Source: a bacterium
GTDB lineage: Bacteria; Planctomycetota; Planctomycetia; Pirellulales; Pirellulaceae
DNA: 35,957 nt
Reading direction: 5' to 3'
Assembly (NCBI GenBank): GCA_024743355.1
Contig: JANSWS010000025.1
Location: 1-35,957 of the forward strand
In this document: piece by piece, positions 24,232 to 32,343 of the stretch
How the letters are laid out: every line of letters begins with the position of its first letter
Numbering within the stretch: the stretch's first letter is position 1
Program-made: the position numbers and the translations under genes
The notes under the pieces: generated by a model
Seen by the model: only the letters and a program-made list of their open reading frames with translations
What the model was told of the DNA's origin: nothing
The model's database searches: none

Positions 24232-24855
24232 CTAGAGTTGGATTCCCGAGAACGCCAAGAAGGCCAGGGCTATCAAGCCCACCGTCACAAAGGTGATACC
24301 CAAACCTCTCAATCCCGCAGGGATGTCGCTATAACGCATTTTCTCGCGGACGGCCGCCAGGGCTACTACCGCCAAAGCCCAACCGAAACCCGAACCGAAA
24401 CCAAACACCACCGCCTGGGGAAAGTTGTAATCACGCTGCTCCATGAACAGTGAGCCCCCCAAAATCGCACAGTTAACGGTGATCAATGGCAGGAAGATAC
24501 CCAACGCGTTGTACAGCGGGGGAAAAAAGCGATCCAAGACCATCTCCAAGATCTGCACACTCGCTGCGATGACACCGATGTAAGTGATCAAACCCAGGAA
24601 CGAGAGATCTACGTTAGCGTAATAATCACTGCCCAAGGTGTTGGCCAAGGCCCCATCCTTCAGCACGTACTGATACAGCAGATTGTTCACGGGAACCGTA
24701 ATTGTCTGCACGGCAATGACGGCAATGCCCAGCCCGATAGCTGTTTTAACGTTCTTGGATACCGCCAAAAACGTGCACATTCCCAAAAAGAAGGTCAGCG
24801 CCAGGTTTTCGACAAAAACCGCTTTCAGGAACAAACTTAAATAGTATTCAACCAC
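24232..24855 (-). CDS. nqrE: NqrE, membrane subunit of Na+-NQR
   Basis: This 207-residue, six-helix membrane subunit, together with NqrD, forms an inverted pair that holds an iron centre and helps sodium transport. It begins [20 protein letters not shown], the typical NqrE opening, and contains [13 protein letters not shown] with a Cys of the intramembrane iron site in the first half and [10 protein letters not shown] with the matching Cys in the second half. [10 protein letters not shown] and [20 protein letters not shown] are also characteristic. It starts two bases after the nqrD stop (nqrD ends at 24858, nqrE starts at 24855). Length is normal for the family. Confidence 0.96.
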   Translation of the reverse strand: MVEYYLSLFLKAVFVENLALTFFLGMCTFLAVSKNVKTAIGLGIAVIAVQTITVPVNNLLYQYVLKDGALANTLGSDYYANVDLSFLGLITYIGVIAASVQILEMVLDRFFPPLYNALGIFLPLITVNCAILGGSLFMEQRDYNFPQAVVFGFGSGFGWALAVVALAAVREKMRYSDIPAGLRGLGITFVTVGLIALAFLAFSGIQL

Positions 24856-24857
24856 GC

Positions 24858-25484
24858 TTATGCCTCCTCAATTTGCTCTGGCTTAAACGTTCGGATAACC
24901 CAAATGATCGCCCCGATGATGAAGAACGCACTTGGAGACAGTAGCATCAGTCCATTGGGGGTATACCAACCATCGCTGGTCACCGGATTGAGAACAGTGA
25001 TGCCGAACAGAGTTCCGGAACCAAACAGCTCTCGAAAAAATGCCACCACCATCAAGATAAAGCTATAACCCAGCCCATTGCCGACACCGTCGAGAAAGCT
25101 CAGCTTGGGATCGTTCTTCATCGCGAAGCCTTCGGCTCGCCCCATGACGATGCAATTGGTAATGATGAGACCGACAAAAACACTGAGCCGCTTGCTGATA
25201 TCAAACAAGAAGGCTTTCAGAATTTGGTCGACGATGATTACCAAGGACGCTATCACCACCATCTGCACGATGATGCGGATGCTGCTCGGAATGCGATGAC
25301 GAATCAGCGAAACCGAGGCACTGGCACATGCTGTCACCGCGATGACGGCGATGCTCATCACCAGCGAGGTGGACATCTGAGTTGTAACGGCCAAGGCCGA
25401 ACAGATACCCAGGATTTGCAAACCAATGGGGTTGTTATCGAAAATCGGCTTTAACAGTACTTCTTTTGCCGATGGTGCAGCCAT
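24858..25484 (-). CDS. nqrD: NqrD, membrane subunit of Na+-NQR
   Basis: This 208-residue protein with six membrane helices is homologous to NqrE and inserted in opposite orientation. It opens [20 protein letters not shown], which is diagnostic of Nqr[11 protein letters not shown] supplies the first-half iron-ligand Cys and [19 protein letters not shown] the second. [22 protein letters not shown] and the end [12 protein letters not shown] match the family. It lies three bases after the nqrC stop and two bases before nqrE, so it is translated in a tight block. Confidence 0.96.
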   Translation of the reverse strand: MAAPSAKEVLLKPIFDNNPIGLQILGICSALAVTTQMSTSLVMSIAVIAVTACASASVSLIRHRIPSSIRIIVQMVVIASLVIIVDQILKAFLFDISKRLSVFVGLIITNCIVMGRAEGFAMKNDPKLSFLDGVGNGLGYSFILMVVAFFRELFGSGTLFGITVLNPVTSDGWYTPNGLMLLSPSAFFIIGAIIWVIRTFKPEQIEEA

Positions 25485-25487
25485 GAG

Positions 25488-26315
25488 TTAGGCTCCTTGT
25501 TGCGAAGCAAGTCGTTTGAAGTAAGGACCAAATCCCTCGTCGCTAAACCAGTACTTCAGCATGGAGTCGACGCCGCGGCTGGTGATAGTGGCCCCTGAGA
25601 GTCCATCCACCATGTACTTGGCATTCTCCGAGGAAGGTGCGCCCTTAGCCACACCGACTCGAATATCATTGTTCGACGCATCCTCGACATCCACGCCATC
25701 TTCGTAGATTTGCTTGCCGACCCACTTGGATTTCCATTTCGGATTCTCGACCTCTCCACCCAGGCCCGGCGTTTCACCGTGCTCGTAGAATGTCAAGCCT
25801 TGAATCGTCCGCAGGTCGTTGTCGACAGCCACATATCCATACAGTGTCGACCACAGCCCCATACCGTAGATGGGTACGATGTACTGCTGAATCTTGCCCT
25901 CGTCTTGAACCAGGAACACCCAAGTTCGTTTCTCGCGTCGGGCTTGGCCGATATCGACTGGACCATCCACGGGAACACTTCTTTCCGGATCCTTGGCGGC
26001 CTTTCTCGGATCGAAAGTCGCCTCAGCATCCTCGATGTACTCGCCGGTGTCGATATCCAGAAGCTTCCGCGTAACCTTCTGCTCGAATAGCTTCTCAACT
26101 TCCGAAGATGACATATCGGCGGCGGAAATTTCTTGACCACCGCGATCCACGGTCAATCCAGCCGCAGCCAGAATGTTTCTCTGCTGATCCAGCGCCTTGT
26201 TCTTGACCTGAAACTTCTTCAAGCCCACCGCGGCCGTGCTAACCAGCAAAGAACACACGACGCACAGGGCTAAAGAGACGACCAAAGTATTGGCAATCGA
26301 ATCTTTAGGTAGCAT
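25488..26315 (-). CDS. nqrC: NqrC, FMN-carrying subunit of Na+-NQR
   Basis: The ATG at 26315 is chosen because GGAGGT lies nine bases upstream; the longer frame to 26363 lies inside nqrB. It gives 275 residues. The start overlaps the end of nqrB by 11 bases, and the ribosome site is embedded in the last nqrB codons. A single membrane helix covers about 8-31 ([20 protein letters not shown]). The rest lies outside, including [18 protein letters not shown] and the flavin site [11 protein letters not shown], where Thr243 is expected to carry covalent FMN added by Apb[11 protein letters not shown] is also typical. The protein is slightly longer than the usual 255-265 residues because of an acidic insert around 85-125. 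Confidence 0.96.
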   Translation of the reverse strand: MLPKDSIANTLVVSLALCVVCSLLVSTAAVGLKKFQVKNKALDQQRNILAAAGLTVDRGGQEISAADMSSSEVEKLFEQKVTRKLLDIDTGEYIEDAEATFDPRKAAKDPERSVPVDGPVDIGQARREKRTWVFLVQDEGKIQQYIVPIYGMGLWSTLYGYVAVDNDLRTIQGLTFYEHGETPGLGGEVENPKWKSKWVGKQIYEDGVDVEDASNNDIRVGVAKGAPSSENAKYMVDGLSGATITSRGVDSMLKYWFSDEGFGPYFKRLASQQGA

Positions 26316-27654
26316 ATCGGATCGACCTCCGCTTGATATTGGCTTGCACGACAAAGTAGTCAATCAGTGGCGCGAACACATTGCCAAACAGAATGGCCAA
26401 CATGATGCCCTCCGGAAACGCAGGGTTGATCACACGGATCAAGATGGTCATGCCACCGATCAAAGCCCCATAGAACCATTTGCCTGTATCCGTCATTGAC
26501 GCGCTAACTGGATCCGTAGCCATAAACACGGTTCCGAAAGCAAATCCACCCACCAGGAAGTGCCACAACGGAGAGACTCCGAACATGGGATTGGTCTCAC
26601 TTCCCACCATGTAGATCAGCGACGAAAAGCCCAGGGCTCCGATGCAAACCCCGGCCATAATCCGCCAGGAGCCGATGCCTGTGGCAATCAACACAGCCGC
26701 TCCCAACAAACAAGCGAACACACTGGTTTCGCCCATCGAGCCGGGGATCCAACCCCAAAAACAATCCCAAGGAGTCAAGGCTGTCGCAGCCACACTCTCG
26801 CTGGCCACCGAGGCAGCCGTAGGAATCTCGGCCAGAGAATCCACCACGCGGCTATAACCTTTGTCAGCCATGACCGACGGGGTTGTGGCAGCCAGCTGCC
26901 CCAGAGCGGTTGCCCCGGAATAACCGTCGACGACCGTTTTCTCAACGCCGTCAACCACGGTGGTCGTAGCCACGCTGGCAGCCGTCCACACCTTGTCACC
27001 GCTGATCTGACCGGCATAAGCAAAGTACAAAAAGGCTCTGGCGGTAAGGGCTGGGTTCAAGAAATTGCGACCGGTTCCACCAAAGATCTCCTTCCCCACA
27101 ATCACACCAAACATGATGCCCAGGGCAACCTGCCACAAGGGAATCGCGGGGGGTAAGGTCAGGGGAAACAGCAAACCGGTAACCAAAAAGCCCTCATTGA
27201 CTTCATGGCCGCGGACAATACTAAAAATGACTTCCGAGATACCACCTGCTGTCATGCACACGATATATACGGGCAGAAAGAAGATCGCACCGTAGATGAA
27301 GTTGTCTAAGAAGCTCGAGGGATTGTGCCCCAAGCCGAGCATGGAATGAATGCTATGATGCCAATCGAATGCGGGCTGCAAACCAGCAGCTTCCAAGTTC
27401 TGAATCGCCAGATTGGCCTGGTAGCCCGTATTCCAAAACGCCATCAGGACACAAGGAATGAGAGCTACGACGACCATGCTCATCATCCGCTTCAAATCCA
27501 AAGCATCACGCACGTGCGTGCTGCCCTTGGTCACCTGGCCAGGCGTATACAAAAACGTATCGCCAGCCTCGTACAGCGGATAGAGCTTTTCGAACTTGCC
27601 GCCCTTATCAAAGAGCGGATGAAGCTTGTCGAGCGTTTGACGCAGAAACTTCAT
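26305..27654 (-). CDS. nqrB: NqrB, main membrane subunit of Na+-NQR
   Basis: This 449-residue, many-helix subunit carries covalent FMN, riboflavin and part of the sodium and quinone path. It begins [33 protein letters not shown] contains Thr249, the expected FMN attachment site. [39 protein letters not shown] and TDPVSASMT are strongly conserved family segments, and the end [11 protein letters not shown] is characteristic. A short variable insert (about 218-240, [11 protein letters not shown]) lies before the flavin site. It begins eight bases after the nqrA stop and overlaps nqrC at its end. Hydrophobic segments fill most of the chain, consistent with nine or ten helices. Confidence 0.97.
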   Translation of the reverse strand: MKFLRQTLDKLHPLFDKGGKFEKLYPLYEAGDTFLYTPGQVTKGSTHVRDALDLKRMMSMVVVALIPCVLMAFWNTGYQANLAIQNLEAAGLQPAFDWHHSIHSMLGLGHNPSSFLDNFIYGAIFFLPVYIVCMTAGGISEVIFSIVRGHEVNEGFLVTGLLFPLTLPPAIPLWQVALGIMFGVIVGKEIFGGTGRNFLNPALTARAFLYFAYAGQISGDKVWTAASVATTTVVDGVEKTVVDGYSGATALGQLAATTPSVMADKGYSRVVDSLAEIPTAASVASESVAATALTPWDCFWGWIPGSMGETSVFACLLGAAVLIATGIGSWRIMAGVCIGALGFSSLIYMVGSETNPMFGVSPLWHFLVGGFAFGTVFMATDPVSASMTDTGKWFYGALIGGMTILIRVINPAFPEGIMLAILFGNVFAPLIDYFVVQANIKRRSIRYAT

Positions 27655-27662
27655 AGTGAAAA

Positions 27663-29018
27663 TTAACCCTCTTTTTCAATCTTGAGCAGATTGTCCCTAA
27701 GAATCTCGCCGTATTCATACTTGCCCGGACAGACGAAGGTACACAACCCTAGATCCTCTTCATCCAATTCCAAGCAACCCAACTGCTGAGCCGATGCCGT
27801 ATCGCGCGAAATCAAGGCACGCAGCAACGGTGTGGGGATCAGATCGAGAGGCATGACCTTTTCGTAAGTTCCGATAGGCACCATGGCTCGCTCACTGCCG
27901 CCCGTGCTGGTAGTCAATCCGAAGCGCTTGGCACCCTGCCAGGCGGATGCGAAGGCTCTGGTCACCGAAAACTTGTCAAACCCAGGCATCTGCCAGCCAA
28001 GCAATTCACGCTCATGCCCTTCCTCCAGGCATGAGATCTGCAAGTGATAACGCCCTAGATAGCCGGTCAACTCCTCGAACTGTCGGCCACACAGCACCGA
28101 CCCGGAAATGACGCGGTTGTCACCTGCCTTCAGCTCACCATCAACCAGCTGCTTGAGGCTTGCGCCCACCTGAGTTCGCAACAATCGCGGAGAACTAACC
28201 GCCGGCCCAGCCAGCGAGACAACGCGACTGAAATCCAACTGGCCGGTGACGAACAATCGACCAATCGCCATCACATCCTGGTAATTCAAATACCAGTTCA
28301 CGCGTCCGATGCTGGCTGGCTTCAGAAAATGCATGTGCGTTCCGACCAAGCCGGCCGGATGTGGCCCCGTAAACTCCGCCACCACGGTTTTCGCAACCGA
28401 CTCTCCCGGAATGGTGGACTTGGCACCACGGCATAGAAACACATCACCATCCGTGAGATGGGCGATCACTTCCAAACCGGCCGTGAAAAATTCGCCGTGC
28501 CCCTCGACCACGAAGGAAGGATCCGCCGCCAAAGGATTGGTATCGATGGCCGTCACAAAAATTGCGCGGGGTGCATCGTCGCCGGGAGCCGGCACTTTAC
28601 TAAAGGGACGCGAGCGGAGACTGGTCCAAAGCCCGGACGCAACCAACTTTTCCACAACCTGCTCGCGGGACAAGCCGGCCAAAGCCCCGGGCTCGGTAGC
28701 ACCAAAGTCGCGACTCTGCTGATCGCCCTCTTTATCCACAATCAACGATAAAAAACGCCGCTTCGCCCCACGGTTGATGGAATGGACGCGGCCTGCGGCC
28801 GGCGACACGTAGGTCACCCCTTCCGTCTTCTTGTCCGAAAACAGAGGTTGACCCAATTCCACATGATCGCCCTCGGATACCAACAAGGTCGGCCGCATTC
28901 CGATGTAGTCATCGGCCACCAGGGCCACCTGTGATACTTCCTTGGCATCTATTTTCCGATCGGGCTCTCCCGTCAGCGGGATGTCCAACCCTCGACCAAT
29001 TTCAAACCGTTCGACCAT
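27663..29018 (-). CDS. nqrA: NqrA, cytoplasmic subunit of Na+-NQR
   Basis: This is the first gene of the nqr operon, 451 residues, without membrane helices. It opens [14 protein letters not shown], close to the family pattern, followed by [20 protein letters not shown] and [20 protein letters not shown], a biotinyl-like fold seen in NqrA and Rnf[19 protein letters not shown] and [14 protein letters not shown] are also typical. The end [20 protein letters not shown] is strongly conserved. NqrA helps form the ubiquinone site. Upstream lies a 287-base gap with a CRP/FNR-like palindrome about 46 bases before the start, suggesting regulated transcription. All six structural subunits follow in the standard order A-F. 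Confidence 0.97.
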   Translation of the reverse strand: MVERFEIGRGLDIPLTGEPDRKIDAKEVSQVALVADDYIGMRPTLLVSEGDHVELGQPLFSDKKTEGVTYVSPAAGRVHSINRGAKRRFLSLIVDKEGDQQSRDFGATEPGALAGLSREQVVEKLVASGLWTSLRSRPFSKVPAPGDDAPRAIFVTAIDTNPLAADPSFVVEGHGEFFTAGLEVIAHLTDGDVFLCRGAKSTIPGESVAKTVVAEFTGPHPAGLVGTHMHFLKPASIGRVNWYLNYQDVMAIGRLFVTGQLDFSRVVSLAGPAVSSPRLLRTQVGASLKQLVDGELKAGDNRVISGSVLCGRQFEELTGYLGRYHLQISCLEEGHERELLGWQMPGFDKFSVTRAFASAWQGAKRFGLTTSTGGSERAMVPIGTYEKVMPLDLIPTPLLRALISRDTASAQQLGCLELDEEDLGLCTFVCPGKYEYGEILRDNLLKIEKEG

Positions 29019-29063
29019 TGCCTAGGCTCTCTCGTCGACCGCCGCCTGTCCGCAGTCGAAACT

Positions 29064-29081
29064 TTGTGAAAGTTTTCACAA
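29064..29081. promoter_or_regulatory. CRP/FNR-type palindrome upstream of nqrA
   Basis: TTGTGAAAGTTTTCACAA is an inverted repeat with 8-base arms and a 2-base centre. It matches the consensus TGTGA-N6-TCACA of CRP-family regulators exactly (29065-29069 and 29076-29080). It sits 46-63 bases upstream of the nqrA start codon, in the gap without genes. An AT-rich stretch (TATTTTAAACAA on the minus strand) lies just upstream of it and could contain promoter elements. Regulator identity is inferred. Confidence 0.65.
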
Positions 29082-29270
29082 GCACTTGTTTAAAATAATC
29101 CCGCAGCATCTGGGTGCGGCGGGAACCTCTGTGGGTCAACCAATATGACGCTGTCTTGGCAATCTGACAACGCCTTCTGATCTACGCTAAAAGCTGTTTC
29201 GTTGTTCTCTGCAGTCCGTTCGTCAACGGAAGCAAGGCTCACACCAGCCCGAGTCGAAATGGCACAAGGT

Positions 29271-29327
29271 GGTAGAAGCTGCCGAGGGAGGCTTGCAAAG
29301 GAAAACTAACCCTCCTTTGCTTCTACC
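29271..29327 (-). repeat. Nested inverted repeats over the end of the helical-repeat gene
   Basis: GGTAGAAGC (29271-29279) pairs with GCTTCTACC (29319-29327). Inside, GCAAAGGA (29295-29302) pairs with TCCTTTGC (29313-29320); the two right arms share two bases. The structure covers the stop codon of gene 29306-30313 (minus strand) and may act as a terminator or 3' stabiliser. Confidence 0.55.
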
Positions 29328-30313
29328 GCGACTTCCTCGGGATATTCCTGGGCATAGACTGCAGCCGCCTCGCGGGCCGGTGCTTGCCAACCCAGTTCCC
29401 GCAACAAATCCCTTCTTTTCTTCAGCAGCCATTGCGGATCCACCGTATCACCATAGGTTTCAAGCAATCCCAAGGCCCGACCGTACCAGCCGTCGTGACG
29501 CAACATCCGGATATCCAGCAACACAAACTCGGACCGGATCTGAGAACCCAGCAGCTGGCGCAACTGCGTGTAGGCCGCCAGCAAGCGAGCCTGATGCTGC
29601 TCGGGGTCGGGCAGAGGGCTCTCGGAGACTACCTCCGGCAGCCCACGATAGATCAGAGCCCTGCCGAGCCGATATAAGCAGTAGGCGCGAGCCAATCCAA
29701 TTTTGTCGTCATCATCTTCGATTTGCTGTAGCTGTTGCTCCAGATATTGGGCGGATTCGGCAATGGCATCGGCATACTGCTTGCGATATTGACGCTGATC
29801 AATCCAATGCAGGTGAAGCTGTCGCAAGCCGAGATCGTCAGGCTGCTCGGCGAGCGCTGCACGGAGCGCCTTGGTATCCCGGGCGGTCGGTTGGGCTCCC
29901 GCTCCCAGCAATTTTCGGCGAAGCGATGCGGCAGTACCGTTGGGATCGATAATCGGCTCAGCGCCCAGAGGTCCGGGCCTGGCGCCAGCCTCCCACAAGG
30001 GATCGGTGGAAAGCTGTTTTGGCTGCCAACTCTCGAGCCATTTCCGCTGGGCTTTCAACTCCAATTCCATCTCGGAAGTCGCCCCACTCGCAGCGCTGGA
30101 TCCCAACGTTGACAGCTGTTCTTCGATGGCAGCTAATTGGGCTTCGCGCCACTTCTCGCCGGTATCCTCAACCGACAGCACACTGAGCTGACCCTTGGCT
30201 GTCGCATTGCAGAATGCGAGCCAACAGACGCATAGAATCCAGCAGGCATATCTTGGCTGCGGAGACGGCAGGCCGCCGAAAGCGTGGAATCCAGTTCGAA
30301 AGGGCTTGCTCAT
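29306..30313 (-). CDS. Exported helical-repeat (TPR-like) protein, unknown function
   Basis: The frame opens at 30382. The Met at 30313 is preferred because it is followed by a short basic region and a signal core, RYACWILCVCWLAFCNATA; 30328 is an alternative, and no ribosome site is clear. The product is about 335 residues. After a charged N-terminus the chain is nearly all helical: GLARAYCLYRLGRALIYRGL, RLLAAYTQLRQLLGSQI and WYGRALGLLETYGD resemble tetratricopeptide-type helix pairs, and residues 150-300 are Leu/Gln/Ala-rich. I do not recognise a specific family. It lies upstream of nqrA on the same strand but 287 bases away, with an inverted repeat at its end, so it is probably not part of the nqr operon. 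It is divergent to the His-rich lipoprotein. Confidence 0.7.
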   Translation of the reverse strand: MSKPFRTGFHAFGGLPSPQPRYACWILCVCWLAFCNATAKGQLSVLSVEDTGEKWREAQLAAIEEQLSTLGSSAASGATSEMELELKAQRKWLESWQPKQLSTDPLWEAGARPGPLGAEPIIDPNGTAASLRRKLLGAGAQPTARDTKALRAALAEQPDDLGLRQLHLHWIDQRQYRKQYADAIAESAQYLEQQLQQIEDDDDKIGLARAYCLYRLGRALIYRGLPEVVSESPLPDPEQHQARLLAAYTQLRQLLGSQIRSEFVLLDIRMLRHDGWYGRALGLLETYGDTVDPQWLLKKRRDLLRELGWQAPAREAAAVYAQEYPEEVAVEAKEG

Positions 30314-30699
30314 CGTTTCCCACTGCATTGGAACACCAAGGGGCGGACGTTTTGGCTGGAGGAAGTCCTTCAAGACTGCCAAGCCAGGACAGGTTGCTCG
30401 CGATGTGATTTGCTAGCAGCCCCATGCGGCCGAGTTTGCCAGCTTCATAGCCAACATTGTAGTTGCTCTGGGACACCTAAGCAGACAATTGGTCGGATAC
30501 GCCAAGCAGCACAGGCTGAGTTGAAAACAACCTGCCTTCCAGCGGCAGTCACTTGAGCCAGCCGCCTTCGCCAGTGAGTCATTCCGCCACTTGGCTCCGA
30601 TCCCGATTGCGTCCAAAATCGTAGCACACCACAAGCGTGTTCCTTGAACCGCAATTTCCATGTTCCGAAACATCGTCGATTTTGAAAGGTCCGCCAACG
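30314..30699. other. Divergent intergenic region
   Basis: About 385 bases between the divergent helical-repeat gene and the His-rich lipoprotein. It should contain both promoters. Short open frames here are rich in Cys, Arg and Trp and look non-coding. I recognise no clear operator or RNA. Confidence 0.5.
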
Positions 30700-31182
30700 A
30701 TGCCACGATACCTCGCCATTCTGGCTTTGGTTGCTCTTACCCTGCCCTCTCAACTCGGTTGTGACAGTCAGCCAGCTCCCCAGGCTTCCGCACCCTCCGA
30801 GACGACAGGCGCGTCCTCCGAAAGCCATGCCGGTCACTCGCATGGCCACGATGAAGTGGGACCTCACGGGGGCCACTTGTTACACCTGGAACCTTCCCAA
30901 GTACATGCGGAATGGACCCACGATGACGACAGCCATCTGATCACAGTCTTTCTAGATGACTTCGACGCCGACAAAATCGAGAACGCTAAATTCGTAGTCC
31001 AGGTCGGTGATCAAACCGAAGAGTTCGCTCTTGCTTCCGGTGAGCAAGGTTGGACAGTGACCAGCGAGGCCTTGATGAATCACATCAACATGGGTGAAGC
31101 TGCGGACGTCCAGTTGGTAGTAACCGACGACGAAGGGGACCACACCAGCAAGATTGAAGCTCACGATCACCACCATCACTAA
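30700..31182 (+). CDS. His-rich lipoprotein, probable metal-binding
   Basis: The frame opens at 30637, but the ATG at 30700 follows AAAGGT by nine bases and begins a lipoprotein signal: MPRYLAILALVALTLPSQLGC, with the lipid Cys at residue 21. This gives 160 residues. A Ser/Ala/Pro linker follows, then HAGHSHGHDEVGPHGGHLLH, rich in His, with a GPHGG element like those in efflux-associated metal-binding proteins. The middle is a beta-rich domain (HAEWTHDDDSHLITVFLDDF, KFVVQVGDQTEEFAL, VQLVVTDDEGD). The protein ends in HDHHHH. His clusters at both ends suggest zinc, copper or nickel binding at the cell surface. No transporter gene is next to it, so it may act alone or with partners elsewhere. 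Metal specificity is inferred only. Confidence 0.82.
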   Translation: MPRYLAILALVALTLPSQLGCDSQPAPQASAPSETTGASSESHAGHSHGHDEVGPHGGHLLHLEPSQVHAEWTHDDDSHLITVFLDDFDADKIENAKFVVQVGDQTEEFALASGEQGWTVTSEALMNHINMGEAADVQLVVTDDEGDHTSKIEAHDHHHH

Positions 31183-31222
31183 GTTCTACACCGGTTCCCC
31201 TGCCGAAGCGAATGTAGTGCAT

Positions 31223-31257
31223 GCGGGCGCGCCACCTGAAGTGATCAGGGGGCCCGC
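31223..31257 (+). terminator. Stem-loop downstream of the His-rich lipoprotein
   Basis: GCGGGC (31223-31228) pairs with GCCCGC (31252-31257). An inner stem CCTGA/TCAGG (31235-31239, 31245-31249) encloses a five-base loop. It begins 41 bases after the stop. There is no T-run, so its role as terminator is uncertain. Confidence 0.4.
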
Positions 31258-31618
31258 CTGCCTATCAGCAGCCAAACGCTCTGCCCAACAACCGTCATGC
31301 GCTGCAGCAGATGAGTTTGGCACTGGCCTGCGGATGGGATGGGAGCATCACCCGGGACCCTGCCGGCTAGGCTTCTTTCCGCGCCGGCGACATGCGGCTC
31401 ATACGACTCCCCCTGGCCTTCCCCTCTCATCACCGACCTGCAGACCTGTTGAAGCACGACCCGAGCGGCTGCACAACCGTTACGTTCCAACCCATCGCTT
31501 CAACACGAACAGATTCGCCAACCGCTGACGTTTATCTACGACGAAAACTACTTCTTGATCCGTACTCTCGACAAAGTGCGGTATGTTTTCTCGACAACTT
31601 GGCAATCTTGGCTCATTG

Positions 31619-31632
31619 CGCGATCGATCGCG
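31619..31632. promoter_or_regulatory. 14-base perfect palindrome upstream of gene 31698
   Basis: CGCGATCGATCGCG is self-complementary and lies 66-79 bases before the ATG at 31698. CATTG (31614-31618) and CAATG (31641-31645) add distant complementary flanks. It could be an operator; no regulator is identified. Confidence 0.35.
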
Positions 31633-31697
31633 AAGTTGCTCAATGCGTTGGCTCGCTGCCGCTACAAGGCCCGTATCTGATTTCTGGGGGGAAGAAG

Positions 31698-32192
31698 ATG
31701 GCTAAGTCTCCGAAGACATCCGCAAACGAATCCACAAACGAAAACAATCTGTCCGCTAGTGCGGGTGATCAAGAAGTTCAAATGGACCGCCGCTGGCGAA
31801 AAGATCGACGCAACACAGAGGACTGCAATGCGGAATTGGATGACGAGACTTCCGTGGACGAGCCCAAATTCAACCCACCACGCCGCAAGAAACAGCGTCG
31901 CCGTCAGATTGATCCGACGACCTGCGAGCGGGATTACAATGACGAAGAGATCCGCTTCATGAGAGCCATGGATGACTACAAGCGGGACAGTGGACGTATG
32001 TTTCCGACCTGCAGCGAGATCTTGGAAGTGGTCCGCAGCCTCGGCTACTCCAAGCTGACAGAAGAAGAGCAGCAGATTCTGGAAAGCATCCAAGAGGTCG
32101 AAAATGACCTGGAAGAAGCCACGCGTCGACTGACAGCCAATCGACAGCTGGGAGTCGATCCCAACGGGTTGGACGAAATTATCGATCATTGA
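31698..32192 (+). CDS. Conserved small acidic/basic protein, unknown function
   Basis: The ATG at 31698 lies right after a purine-rich GGGGGGAAGAAG that serves as ribosome site; the longer frame from 31392 is not supported. The 164-residue product has no signal or membrane helix. The first 60 residues are disordered and charged, followed by a basic cluster ([10 protein letters not shown], about 65-74). The C-terminal part is helical: [40 protein letters not shown], then an acidic helix [20 protein letters not shown]. The [16 protein letters not shown] pattern looks like a conserved planctomycete domain, possibly a winged-helix-like fold, but I cannot name a function. A strong terminator follows directly, so it is monocistronic. 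Confidence 0.82.
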   Translation: MAKSPKTSANESTNENNLSASAGDQEVQMDRRWRKDRRNTEDCNAELDDETSVDEPKFNPPRRKKQRRRQIDPTTCERDYNDEEIRFMRAMDDYKRDSGRMFPTCSEILEVVRSLGYSKLTEEEQQILESIQEVENDLEEATRRLTANRQLGVDPNGLDEIIDH

Positions 32193-32222
32193 TCCACGGT
32201 CCGCGGGCGAAACAATAATCTC

Positions 32223-32252
32223 ACCCTGGTCTGCATCAGACCAGGGTTTTTT
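32223..32252 (+). terminator. Rho-independent terminator after gene 31698-32192
   Basis: A perfect 11-base stem (32223-32233 with 32237-32247) has a three-base loop and a run of six T residues (32247-32252). It lies 30 bases past the stop, a textbook intrinsic terminator. It also isolates the PSD1 gene, which must have its own promoter just downstream. Confidence 0.95.
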
Positions 32253-32343
32253 CGTTGGCTCCTGGGCGGACTCTTTCGCTCAACGGATGATTGCGATCGG
32301 CTACAATGCCTTTGTTCGCGAGAATCTTACATGGGAAACGCCA

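Larger units (their letters stand above)
31183..31697. other. Long intergenic region before the small conserved gene
   Basis: About 515 bases. An open frame from 31392 runs into the next gene, but its upstream part lacks conserved character and a ribosome site. The region holds a hairpin after the lipoprotein gene (31223-31257) and a 14-base palindrome (31619-31632), both listed separately. No gene found. Confidence 0.5.

Noticed and set aside
31392-31697. N-terminal extension of the small conserved protein
   Set aside because: It has no ribosome site, mixed composition and a palindrome inside it; the purine-rich site right before the ATG at 31698 decides the start.
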